Source of the DNA: Hybos culiciformis
Taxonomy: Eukaryota > Arthropoda > Insecta > Diptera > Hybotidae
Direction of reading: 5' to 3'
DNA length: 64,000 nt
Assembly (NCBI GenBank): GCA_964007475.1
Contig: OZ023273.1
Location: 109,366,485-109,430,484 of the forward strand
Under the pieces are notes generated by a model. The model worked only from the letters and a program-made list of their open reading frames with translations, had not been told where the DNA came from and made no database searches. Positions within the stretch are counted from its first letter, which is position 1; each line of letters opens with the position of its first letter. Below are positions 35,800 through 47,533 of this stretch, one piece after another. The translations under genes and the position numbers were made by a program.

Positions 35800-38250
35800 A
35801 AGACATGCGCATTAAAAACATTAACAAAATCATTACTTTATTTTTCTTTTAATTGTAAATTTCATAAATCCGTAATTTGGGTTAAATTTTGTTATATTAT
35901 TTGTTCCTAATTTGAATTTTTTTTACCAAATTAACGTTCTTAGGCGTCTGGATAATAAATCACTTTTATAAAATGACATCTTTATTGTTAGTGTTAGTGA
36001 TATGTTCGTTAGGAATTAATCGTTCGTTGGGCTAATAGCTATAACTATATACCTAATATATAGGTATTCATCCTTATTGTCATGTCAATTTCAAATTAAT
36101 ATAAAATACTTTTGTTGTTAAAAAACTTAAAGCAATAATTATGACGCAAAGAACAAAATGTTTTCTATCCAATTTAGATTTCATTATAAGAAGCTTTTTG
36201 TTTTGTTGCTTCATTTTTTAATTTTCAATAAATTGAATTACTTTTTTACTTTTAATTGTTTCTTTATGGTAACTAGGAATTAACAATTTTTGACTTAAGT
36301 AATTACGATTTTAAATCAAAAATTCGGAAAAACTAATTACATAATTCACAGTAATTCTTCTTCACTTCATCATAACATTTAAAAAATTGATAACAACAAA
36401 AACCCGCAAAAACCCTAATAACAACTTAACCCTGAACTTATTATTAATAATAAATTCTGTATTAAATATAACTATTTCTACATTTCTTCAGTTTGAACCG
36501 CAAAGTGATATTAAAAGAAAAACAAATTATTAATTTTTTGATAACTAATAAACTTAAAAAAAAAATAGATTTATTGATATATAAAGAAAGAATTTACTAA
36601 TAATTGAAGTAATACTCCCACATAACTTACATTATCTACAATTAACAGTTGTCATAATGTATTTCAGTTAGATATATGTATTTGTTGAATGTATTTCATT
36701 TGTTTTCGTCACAATCAAAATTATTTATTTACTATTTGTTTAATTTTTGTTCATCTTTTATTACCCAAAATTATGTGTACATTATATTATATAGCGTAGC
36801 TATATTTAATTAAATATTAAATACAAAAATTTTTAATAGCAGTTTCCTATTTACATTAGCGATTTAGTGATATCAAATTTATTCAAATATATACTTGATT
36901 CATGTTAAAAATAATTTTCTAACTATTTTTATAAGAGTATCTACTTTATTATTCTATTTTTTTTATTCATCAAAAAACTTATATTGTGGTCAATTTACAT
37001 TAAAGAAATTAAAGTTATATACATATAGTGGAGGTAGTTGTACATAGTTATATGCTCTATTCATAGATAAGGATTTTTCTTCTATACTTTATTATGTAGG
37101 CATACTTTTTATTTTATTTATTGTTCAGAGAAATTTATAAATATATGTACGTATTTATTCAGGATGTTCTAATTTTTCTTTTTTTAAAAAGTAGCTAATT
37201 TATTTCTTATACCTAACTTAAAATGATGAGACAAGCTAAAAATAAAAATGAGTTACTTAAATAAAAGAATATTGCGATACTAACTGGGAGTGTACACTTA
37301 TTTATGTATACGGTTACAGTATTCATGTAAATTCATACATACTTCAGTATATATACTAATACAGGAAAAATTTCTCTGATTTTTATGAGGTATTTTTATT
37401 TCACCATTGATAAAAATCAAAAAAGAATATTTATTTTTATGATTTTTGTATGAATTGCTATTATTTTTATTGTACTTAATATCATAATTGTGCAAATTTA
37501 TGTTATATTTTAAGTTAGTAAGTATAAAACAAGCAACAGAGTTTAATGTGGAATGAAAGAGATTGAATATTTTTAAAAAAATATGTACTTATTTACTTAT
37601 TACTTAGGTACTTTAACTATAATTTTAATTATAACATAAGCCTAGGTATAATTTATTTGTAAACACGTAGATATCTATTTCAAGTTTTTTCATTATTATT
37701 GTCTTATGTCAGTTTCTTATTTGTGTACATTTATGTAATTTATACATAACTACTTACATGAATTTATACGAATATGAATGTGATCATTTTTGTTTTTCCA
37801 TAAGTATACTTACTTATCTACTACTCCCACTGTATTGTAAATTTTAACTATGTTTACTTCATTAATAACATTGTAGTAGGTTGAAATTGATGAGAAATTT
37901 AAAATTTATTTTTAGCATTTGAAGACAGTTAAAATGTTATTGGTTGTTTTTTCTTATTGCGAATAATATAATTGAAGTGTTATATTAATACCTCCTAAAG
38001 GTTCAAAATTAATGAAGAGGGAAATATTTTGAGTTGTAATTTATTTCTTTTGCTTATTGAAGTTATACATACTTACTTATCAACATTTCGATGTTTTCAT
38101 GGTCAAAAATGTCACTTTTTCAGATTTTTTCAGAACTATTCAAATTCTTCGGTCTATCTATATTTTTTTATCCTATAACCCATACCCACCCATCCCATTC
38201 CATTCCATCCTGTTCTACTCATTATGCTAATAGCTATTTTATCCCTTCAG
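35800..38250. other. AT-rich sequence with TACTTA motifs
   Basis: No gene or element recognised. A pyrimidine-rich stretch with CCCATCCCATTCCATTCC begins near 38185 and leads to the possible microexon. Confidence 0.5.
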
Positions 38251-38288
38251 TTTGTACATCGTGGAGTTCGAAGACCCACCTTCACGTG
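38251..38288 (+). other. Possible 38-nt microexon
   Basis: A pyrimidine-rich tract with a CTAAT branch-site-like motif (about 38227) ends in CCCTTCAG at 38250. The following 38 bases, beginning TTTGTACATCGTGG, are followed by GTGAGC, a good donor. One frame reads LYIVEFEDPPSR. The 38 bases have more GC than the region. No neighbouring exons were found, so the gene, if any, is unknown; the open frame across the area is not otherwise coding-like. Confidence 0.25.
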
Positions 38289-38404
38289 GTGAGCTTTGAA
38301 CTTCCAAAATTTAAAATTTTAAAACTTTTGGAAGACTGACGGAGGGATCAGAACCCAAAAAATAAATAGAACAAAAAAAAAACTGATAAAAGCTTAATTT
38401 CTAT

Positions 38405-38600
38405 TAAGCAATTGGGTCCCAAACCCTACAAGTGTCGTTTTCCTCGATTTCTCGGAAATCCATAATACAAACATTTTGAAATATACCTTTTTGGAAAGGG
38501 CTCTCACGGACCTTTCAAACAAGCCTACTCCCAGCAATGTTATATTTTTTTCATGTTAACTCGAAATTTGCACACCGTGCTATAACGATATAACGATATA
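38405..38600. repeat. Possible old dispersed repeat, unclassified
   Basis: A block of higher complexity with phrases such as TTTCCTCGATTTCTCGG and ACTCGAAATTTGCACACC. It resembles dispersed insect repeats in style, and the block at 2431-3330. No ends or coding sequence recognised. Confidence 0.3.
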
Positions 38601-41600
38601 ACCAAATTGAAATCATCAAGAAAATCTTAATTCAAAATGTTAAAACTAAACTTATACTTAAAATATACAAAAAAGAAATCAAATTAAAAAATATTTAAAA
38701 TATATCTCAGTTATCAGTTATTTTAAGACCTTTCATGAATATAAAAAAAAATGTATGCGTAAAAATTGTTGAACGAAAGAATGCAATATATTTTATCTTT
38801 AAATAAGAAAAAAAAAATTAAAATTACGATACATATATATTTATTTTGTATAAATTAAATGAAATATTCTGCCTTGAACAACCTTGGACTATATAAACAT
38901 TTTTTTTTTTTTTATTTCAAAGAAGAAATCTTAAACTGGAAAGAGAACTGAAATAAAATGAAAATAGAAAAAGAAATATATTATTAAGTATGTTATATGT
39001 ACATATATTATGTATTTATTTATGCATATACATACCATATTATCTACAAATTTAAAATATGTAGTAAAAATTTTAAGATAAATTTATAAAATAAGTATTT
39101 ACTTATATCAAAATTCTATTAATAAGTAATTTAACTAAGTATATAATTTGAAATTGCTATTTTAAAGAAAACAGGCATTAAAAATTCTAAAACTAATATA
39201 TGAAGTATAAATTTGCACTATGAATTTGAAATGGAAAAGCCAGTTAATAATATTATTGCCCTTGTTTTAAAAAGGAAAGGACATTCTGCTATTTTTTGAA
39301 TAGTTAACTAAATAAATGTTTAAATTAAAACTAAACTCATCTGAGCTGTTAATATAATACGTTTTAGGACAGATTTAGTGGTAAGTGTATGAAAAAATAG
39401 GAACAATCCATCCGTTTCTATATATATATACTTACATAAACTAAGGTTAAACCCATATCTTAGTAATGATATTTTAAAAAAAAAGTTGTTTTTTCAAGTT
39501 TTTCCCGGGCTTTTTCCTGATTTATTTTTTTCTTAACAAAATGTACACTATAAAATAAAAATGAATTTTCTTTATACATAAATATGAAATAAGTAAGAAC
39601 ATTAATTTACTAAATTAAGAAATTTTACGTCTTATTATCTTTGTTTATATTTATAGATATTAAGTAATCAAATTCAATAATAATTGAAGAAAGAAATTAC
39701 CCAAAACAAAGTAATAAAAATTTATATTCCGAAGTTTTAATAATATCTTGATATTTGTAATTACTTGCTGAGTTAATTAGTCGCTGTTTATTTTGTTCTT
39801 AGAATTAATGAATAAAAAAAATTATATTAAATCTACATACATACATAAAATATCAACTATTAATTCCTATTTGAAATCAATTTGTTTTGTGGTACATTTA
39901 ATTTAACATTGTATATGCATGTTAATATTACAATTTCTTTCTTTTAATTTTCCTTTATTTTTCATCGATCAAAATATAAATAATTAATACCGAGGTTATT
40001 ACTGATTTGATAAAATTATTGACTTTGCTTATTACGATTGCAGATAAGTATATACTCAGCGATATACTTAGTCTAACAAAATTATTAATACAAGTAATTA
40101 TTAAATTATTTATATTAAACCAAACATATTATTTCATATTATCAATAATTTAAAGCGCTAAACTTACCAAATACTTAAGTATACTTTTAAAAATACCTCA
40201 AAAAATTCTAAAATAATGTAATAATACCTGTAAGAATATATTTTGTATTTAGTAAATCAGACATGATAGACTCATGACCACTCATGATTTTGGTTTAAAA
40301 AGTTTTACTTAATTAAAATTTGATTATACTTAGTGTTTGTCTACTCTAAACTTTCTAGTTAATTGTCATTAAAAATATGAGTTAACAAAATTTTCCTATT
40401 ATTACTAAAACTATTATTATTACTTCAGAGTTGAAATAGTTACTCTTACTGTGACTTTCATAATGTTCTTGAGTTCATAGTGCTAATTCTAATTGCATTG
40501 CATAAGTTTTTTAATTAATGTAACAGCAATAATTAAAATGAAACTAAAAAAATTGAAGTCCAAAGAATTTTTTTATTACAGTTGAAAGTTTGAAAAAAAA
40601 AAAAAATACATTAGTTATAAGTACTAGACTGGATAAATTGAGATAAGTGTACTTATATTAGTTAAAACCACTAAATCACACAAGATTAAATTGAAAACAA
40701 CATTTTCGTAACCGCAAATATTTTTATAAGCTCTGATTTTAAAAAGTTTTTAATTAAAAGAATTGAATTATATAAATTTAATTACTGAAAGGTGTATCGT
40801 TTTTATTCACATCGTTACATCAAAAAAGATTTTCGGAATAATTAAATATAATCGAACATTATTTACTTCAGTCGGGCAGTGAATCCAATAAATCCATGTG
40901 TTAAATGAAATGAAAGCAAGTATCTATGTTGAATAGTTAAATAAGAGATGCAGGAATTGAAATTGATTAATTTATTTACAACGCGACGTAGAAGAATGGG
41001 AACATGCAACATATATTGTTAAAAAATTAATATTTCCTGGATTAATAAATTAATATTATCTGATGTCAAAAAATTTAAAGTTACATTGTGTTTCATATAC
41101 CTAATTGCTAATAAAACACTTATTTTATATCTATTTTACGTTTTTATTTACATTGTTTGCAACAAGTTGCATAATTTATAGCTTGAACTTGTTACTTTTA
41201 AAAATATTTGCGTATTTGACTCAAAAAAAGAAGTTTTTATTATCATTAAATATTTATAATAATGAGTTATTCCGTTCACCTAAATAAAGTGAAATCGAAT
41301 ATTTTTTTTTAAATAGTTTCATATATCTTACGTCAATTTAAATTTAACTGTTTGTATGAACTTTAAATCTTTTGAACTCGAAATGCGCATTATTAGCCTC
41401 ATAATTTATTTTAAATTTTTAAAAAATAAATATTAACAGTTGTAATAAAATAATAAGTATACATACTTATAACTTCCTTATACTTTGAACTATTTTAATA
41501 ATATGATTGATAAGGTAATCCAAACTTACATTTTTATAATTAAAAAAAAAAAGAAGATTGCAAGTTAAATATATATCTATTATTTTAATATTTTATACTT

Positions 41601-44600
41601 ATGATGACTGTAAATACCTATTTATAATAAGTAAGCATTTTCCAAACAAATTTGTTTTTATCTTATACTTAATAATAATCGCAATAACAAAATTCTTATA
41701 TTTTTATAATATCCAATATTTACAACGGCCTTGAAAACTTAAATGTTATTATCGTTTACATATAAATACATCGCACGTGAGCTTATTTACAAATTATGTT
41801 CTGCATTGAAAAACAAAAATGTTTGATTTTTTTTTTAACATAGTTGTATATAAGTATATCTACATTAAGTTCACATACTATACATATTTTAAAATATTTC
41901 TCTTATTATTTCGCCTTTTTCTTTATAAATGTTTTGACAAAGTGTGAAATACGAATGCATTTGTTATTCATACATACTTATTTACATACATTATGATTTT
42001 CTTTTTAACTTGCAGACGTTTGTCTTAAAAAAAAAAGAGTCGTCGTGGTCTACTGATTAGATAATTTTATTTCCATAAGCAATAAAAAAAGCTTATTAAC
42101 TATTAAAATTTTTTTTTTATCTATAACAAAATCAGATCTTTTCTTGAAATTAATGGGCGTAAAGCTATTGAGTTTTAAGACTTTTAGATACTCCAAAACT
42201 ACAGTTAGGTAAGTATTAAAATTAATTTGTTTTTATAATATTGTGCAGTTCGAAGTGAACTCATATCTATTTGGTTTCGTTACAGTATTTTAAAAGAATG
42301 CGGTATACATAAGTTTACATTTCTTTGAATATCCAAGGAAACATTCTTAGGAAAATAATATCTATCAACTTCAAACCATGATAGGTTTTAAGATTTGTTA
42401 TTTTTAATTTTTTGTATAACTAATATGGGCAGTTTTAAAAGCAAAATATTGTTCATAGTTTTTGATGTTTTTGTTTTTTTTTTTTAATTTTTATGGGCAT
42501 TACAAATTACATAATTTTTTAGTAAGATTTTTATACAAGTTTAAACATAAAAGGCTAAATTAGAAAATATAAGTATGTAGCGGCCTTCCGATCAAAATAA
42601 CTTCAAATAAAACATATACTTATGGGCGATCATAGGTAAATTGTTGTTCGTACTATGTTGTTTAAAGTACGTACTATGTTGTTTAAAGTAAGTATTTGAT
42701 ATCAGATCAGAACATAATAATACTTAAATTAAATTTTTTAAAAGACTTGTAAAAAATATAAAATACAATTTTATTTAAATTTTAACATTAAAGTTAAAAA
42801 CGAAAAAATTAGGTTATAAAATAAAATTGCAATGATGATACCATATTTGCGCTAAATTGATAATTTTTAGTAAAAAAAAAAAAATTCATTAAAAAAATAT
42901 CGGCAACAATAATTTACAACAGCAAAAACTAAAATAAAAACTAGTTTAAATTTTTTACCTTGTAAGGTGAAAGAAAGTGTGTTGAATGCATTTATTTTTA
43001 TAAAAAATATATATATTTTTTTTTTATCTAAACTTGTAATACCATGAAATTAAAAAATAAAAATTAAGGCAAAAATTAATTTATTTCGCAAAAAAATGTC
43101 ATATATTTAAAGTTAATCAACCGGCAAAATAAAATTATTTTATATTTTTGGCTCTAGCTATGATGTAACTTTATCAAAAATTTTGCTATTCGAATAGTAA
43201 TTTAAGTTAATGATTTGCAACAAATTATTTTAGCGATGTTGAAAATAAACAAAATTTTCTGTTTCGCTATTTTGAAGTTGACTTCCGTTTTATTTTCAAT
43301 TCAATATAATGTTTTAATTTATTACATTTATTACATTACAGCATTGTACGCTCCTCTCAAAATTACTTAAAATTACATCCTTAAATACATTTGTTTACAA
43401 TAAAATTTAATAATGATTAATTAATTCATTGGAATTAAAATATTAAATAATAAAATAAGTTCATACTTATATTTTTTATATAAATTAACAAATCCACACC
43501 TGTATTTATTTTATTTTTTATTTTTTGCACTATGTATAACAGAAAAATAAACCTATTTTTGGAGGTCAGACGCGCAATATTAATTTTTATTTTGATGGCA
43601 AAAACGCCTTCATTTTTCTTTTTTAATTGGGTAAAATTCAATTTATAATAAAGCTTAATTTATTATTCAAATACATAGATTCAAATAACAACAACATTGA
43701 ATATCTATCTAACTTCAAAATACAGGTACACGTATCCACATTAAATTATTTTACTTCAAAAATAAGAAATATTATTTTTTTATTATTTCCTTTATATTAA
43801 TTTCGTCGCGTTGATACTTGATAGACTTGTTGTCGATGACAATGAATTATATCAAAATTTCAGCTCGATTGGCAGACAGGGGAAGGCACGGGGGCTATTG
43901 AAAGCTTTTGCTGATTAAGTAGTTGTTCGAAATTTTGTGTGAAAATATAAAGCAATTTTCTTATTTCTCGAATTTAATTTAGTATCAGTGTGTTATAAAT
44001 GATTCAATTTAATGTGATACAGCTGAATAGTCAACAAATCAAAAAATAGCAATAAAAAAACCGATGCCTCCTATTTAAAGGATTTTTGTGGGTTGTTTTT
44101 TTTTATTTAAAAATTAATTTTTTGATTAAAATCTACGGAAATAAAACATGTATTTTGCAGTGTACACAAAATGTTTAATTATTTTTATTGTTATGTTAAA
44201 CCAATTTCTCTGTTAGAAGAAAAATGATAAACAAATATATAAAAAAATGTTTCATTAATAAAATTTCCTTAAGGCTACTTATCAATTTTAACATTAATTT
44301 AAACTGATTTAAACTTTATTATATTTTTTAATTAATAGTTAATACTTAGTTATGAAATTTCATAAACTAAATAATTATAAATTAAATAAACTTAAAAAAT
44401 ACAAAATTTTATAGCTTCAGTTAAGCCATTCAATCTTATAGTTACTAAACAGAAAATTTTTTTATATTGTTAAACATTTCTTCTTTTCAACATATTTTCT
44501 ATACAGCACGATTGCAAAATATGTCTAACAGCTGAGTGCATAACGACATAATAATTTAACCTTGAGAAATATTTTATGTATATATGTACATAACTTCAAT

Positions 44601-44899
44601 ATTAAAGGAGTAAGTACCTACCTACTTTTTTTCTTCTAAAAATTAATTTAAATATCTCTGAATTATTATATAAAAAAAATTTTAATTTTAAAAATCTTAA
44701 GAACCGAAAAGGCTGTAAAAAATACCAAATAAATTTTCATCAAAATAACGAGTAAAAAAAAAACAATTTCAAGTTTAATTGTTTAGGTTGTGTATTACCT
44801 TCAAGGTTTTTTTTATTTTTATTGTACAAATAATTTCAAATTCTGAATTAATTGGGAATTTTTAGAAAAATTAGTTCAAAAACCTCACACGACAATCAG
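38601..44899. other. AT-rich sequence with minor repeats
   Basis: Contains an A-box-like TGGTCTACTGATTA at about 42045 (a possible SINE head without B box), an exact 20-bp tandem pair GTACTATGTTGTTTAAAGTA at 42650-42690, and a higher-GC patch at 43845-43915 with TCGATTGGCAGACAGGGG. No gene recognised. TACTTA motifs continue. Confidence 0.45.
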
Positions 44900-45500
44900 T
44901 TTTTTTTTTTTTATTAAAGTTACCAAATCACTAGGTGGGATACTTTTTATACTTAAAGAAGTATGGATTTGATAATGGGGACAGGAAGTTTAGATGGGAT
45001 TAAAAAGTGGGACAGTCAGTAGGTAATCATTTATGTACACTCTTTTCTTAAAGCGGCGCAAGTCGTAAATCAAACGTCCGCCAGCTGTAGGGAACAATTT
45101 TGAAGGGAGAGCATTCCACATTCTCGAGGTGCGAATTGAAAACGAATCTCCGAAGCTCGTTCTATCACATCTGGGAATTTTGACGAAATATGGGTGTGAC
45201 GTTGAAGCGGTACGTGTTTGGCGTCAAAATACTTGAAGGAGAGGAAGTAGAGCCTTTGCTTTACTTCCAGTTCCAGGGAACGCGTATCCGTTCCAACAAG
45301 GTATTTATAAAAAATGGAAAGTGAATCTACATTACGACGGTGATTGAGTGATGTTAATGAGCTGGTGGTTTGGTGATTGTTTATCAATCTAATAGCCCTT
45401 CTCTGAACTTTGTCCAGGTATTCATGATGGGTTTTGGGAGCACAGCCCATATATACGAATTTGACTCTTCGTTGTTCATTTTTGAGTTTGTACAGTATGA
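44900..45500 (-). mobile_element. 5'-truncated LINE, 3' end with poly(A)
   Basis: On the minus strand a reverse-transcriptase C-terminal relic is followed by about 75 bp of 3' untranslated sequence and a run of 13 A (T run at 44900-44912 on plus). This is how a truncated non-LTR retrotransposon copy looks. GC content is close to twice that of the flanks. The 5' truncation point is near 45460-45500; no target duplication was recognised. Confidence 0.8.
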
Positions 45501-45525
45501 ATGCATATAAGTACATAATTACCAC
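44990..45525 (-). pseudogene. LINE reverse transcriptase ORF2, C-terminal relic
   Basis: The open frame from 45525 to 45070 gives 151 residues, of which about the last 125 are element-derived. Diagnostic strings are GCAPKTHHEYLDKVQRRAIR, then SLTSLNHRRNVDSLSIFYKY, the usual thumb/C-terminal region of Jockey- and CR1-like elements. A frameshift near 45150 moves the expected ending into the next frame, where RTSRMWNALPSKLFP is found and which runs to TAA at 44990-44992. The catalytic FADD-type motif and endonuclease are absent because of 5' truncation. The first 25 or so codons of the open frame are flanking sequence. The exact clade needs a search. Confidence 0.85.
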
Positions 45526-47318
45526 ACTTTCATACGCATATCATTCATTTGTCAATTTTATATAATTATTTATAAAAATTGGCTCATGCTTATGTTTATC
45601 TTATTTTTTTATACTCAAATTCAAATTGAACTTTGAAAAATAATCTACAAATTTTAAATTTTGATAATATTTTGTTTTTTAATTTTTTTTTTTTAGATAC
45701 ATTTTTTTGAAAAATATGTCTTTTATTTTTAGAGAGTTCTTGCGAAATTTAATTTTTTTTTTTATGAAAACTTAACTCGATATAAATTAGAAAAAAATTC
45801 TTACAAAATATATTTTCAAATACTTATACTATATGTATTTTCTCGTTATTTTGAATGACATCACTATTTATTTTGTTTCTTTTTTTTTTTTTCCTTTTAA
45901 TTTTTTTATTTATAAATTTTAGAAGTAATATCGAAAAAAAAAAAAAAAATGACGAAAAATATCGCACTTTATTTTATTAATAAATAATATTATATGAAGA
46001 AAAATAACATGAAAAACATTTAATAGCTTATGGTACATATATAATATATTTTATTTATGCTTTTTCTACATAAGTAAAATGTGTGGATTTGATTCAAAAT
46101 ATTTCCTCGCAAGAATAATTTTTTTGTAAAAGTTTTGTCTGTGAATTATTTAGTAATATTTAATTTCGAATATAAATTGGGTCTTTTTATATATATACGG
46201 AACAAGAAATTCCTAATAACATAAACATAAAATAATTTCTTTGATTCCATTAAACTTTAGATACTAAAATTCTAACGAAAAAATTATATTTCTTTCAATT
46301 CAAGTTAAACTTAAATGCATATTTATTCCATTTAATCAAAACAGAATTCGACTATAATAAGTCATAACAATTCTCTGAATTTATTTTAATTAATTCTATA
46401 AACAAGTCTTATTTACATCGAAATTAAATTGAGCAATAGATTAGTATGTAACGTTGTTTTTTTAGATTAAAATTTTCAGGATTCCTCTGAAACAATTTAA
46501 ATAATATTTTTCTTTGGGATCAGTACTTCTAAATTTAAAATTTTTATCAATTATATCTTACAAAGTCACAAAGTGGAAACAAGTGCACACATCATATGTA
46601 TTTTAAATATAATAGGAAAGGTTTCGTCTGTCGAAGCTATTTATATCTAGACATTGAAATGTATATTACCGTCAAAGAAAATTATTATACATATAATCAA
46701 ACTTGGAAATACTATACTTGACCAACTAAAAAACTAAAGGAAACATCTCGGGAAACATATTAGAATTTTATATCGTCTGTAGGTTTTTTATTTATAAAAT
46801 AATTTTTATTCAACATACTACTACATACTACGTGCATTATAAGAAATGTTTGTAGTATAATTTTCTTCTTTTTTTTTTTTTTTTTGGCAAATGCCATGTA
46901 AAAATTTTTAATTTCGCTTCAGTTATAAATGTTTCATTTTGTACACATAGTTTTAAAATTATATATAAATTTCGAAAACATTTAAAATTGTATTTTGAAT
47001 TTTAGGAAAAGCAATTAAATCTATTGTTATACATATTTTGGTTTTATTTAATATTTTTTTTTTTTTTTGAAAATATAATAAAAATACATAAAACTATTTT
47101 GTTGCCAAAAACAAAATATAAAATATTTTCTTTCTGCTGAAGCGGTATATACAAAAAAATTCCGACAGCATATAATGACGTTATTTTGTTGGCTACAATT
47201 ATGTCGTCGTGGTATAAATAAAACTATCCACATTATTATGTTATGATTATTTTTTGTAAACATTTCATGAACAAAATAATTATATTTGAAAAATTAAAAA
47301 AAAAATAAAATAAAATAA
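45526..47318. other. AT-rich non-coding sequence
   Basis: A/T runs (for example at 45936-45949 and 46867-46885) with no recognised gene or repeat element. Confidence 0.5.
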
Positions 47319-47533
47319 AAAATTCGCGACAATTTCAATGAAAAAGAAAATTGTGTGGAAAAAGAGGAAGTAAATTTGAATAAAGGCATCGTACCAAAAG
47401 GCCAGAAACCTCACAAAAAACTTATTTACTACGAAAGAAGATGTTATAAAATAAAAGACACGTTGGTGAACATATCATTCGACCCTGTAATTATAAATAG
47501 ATCTTCCCAAAAAATTGGAATGCCTACATAACT
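47319..47533 (+). pseudogene. Coding-like open frame of unknown family
   Basis: About 70 codons are open from an upstream TAA to a TAA near 47531. The composition is hydrophilic and mixed, unlike random AT-rich frames: NEKENCVEKEEVNLNKG, then KGQKPHKKLIYYERRCYKI, then DPVIINRSSQKIG. The YYERxCYK pattern followed by a hydrophobic strand faintly recalls the start of a BAH domain, but this is only a visual likeness. After the stop the same frame stays open for about 50 more codons. There is no ATG near the beginning, so it would be an internal exon or a broken retrocopy. No clear splice acceptor precedes it. Confidence 0.35.

Noticed and set aside
42037..42063. SINE head with A-box-like TGGTCTACTGATTA
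   Set aside because: No B box at the right distance, so too little to call.
43845..43915. Reverse-transcriptase or Maverick fragment
   Set aside because: A GC-richer patch, but its frames show no domain; only a dispersed-repeat style.
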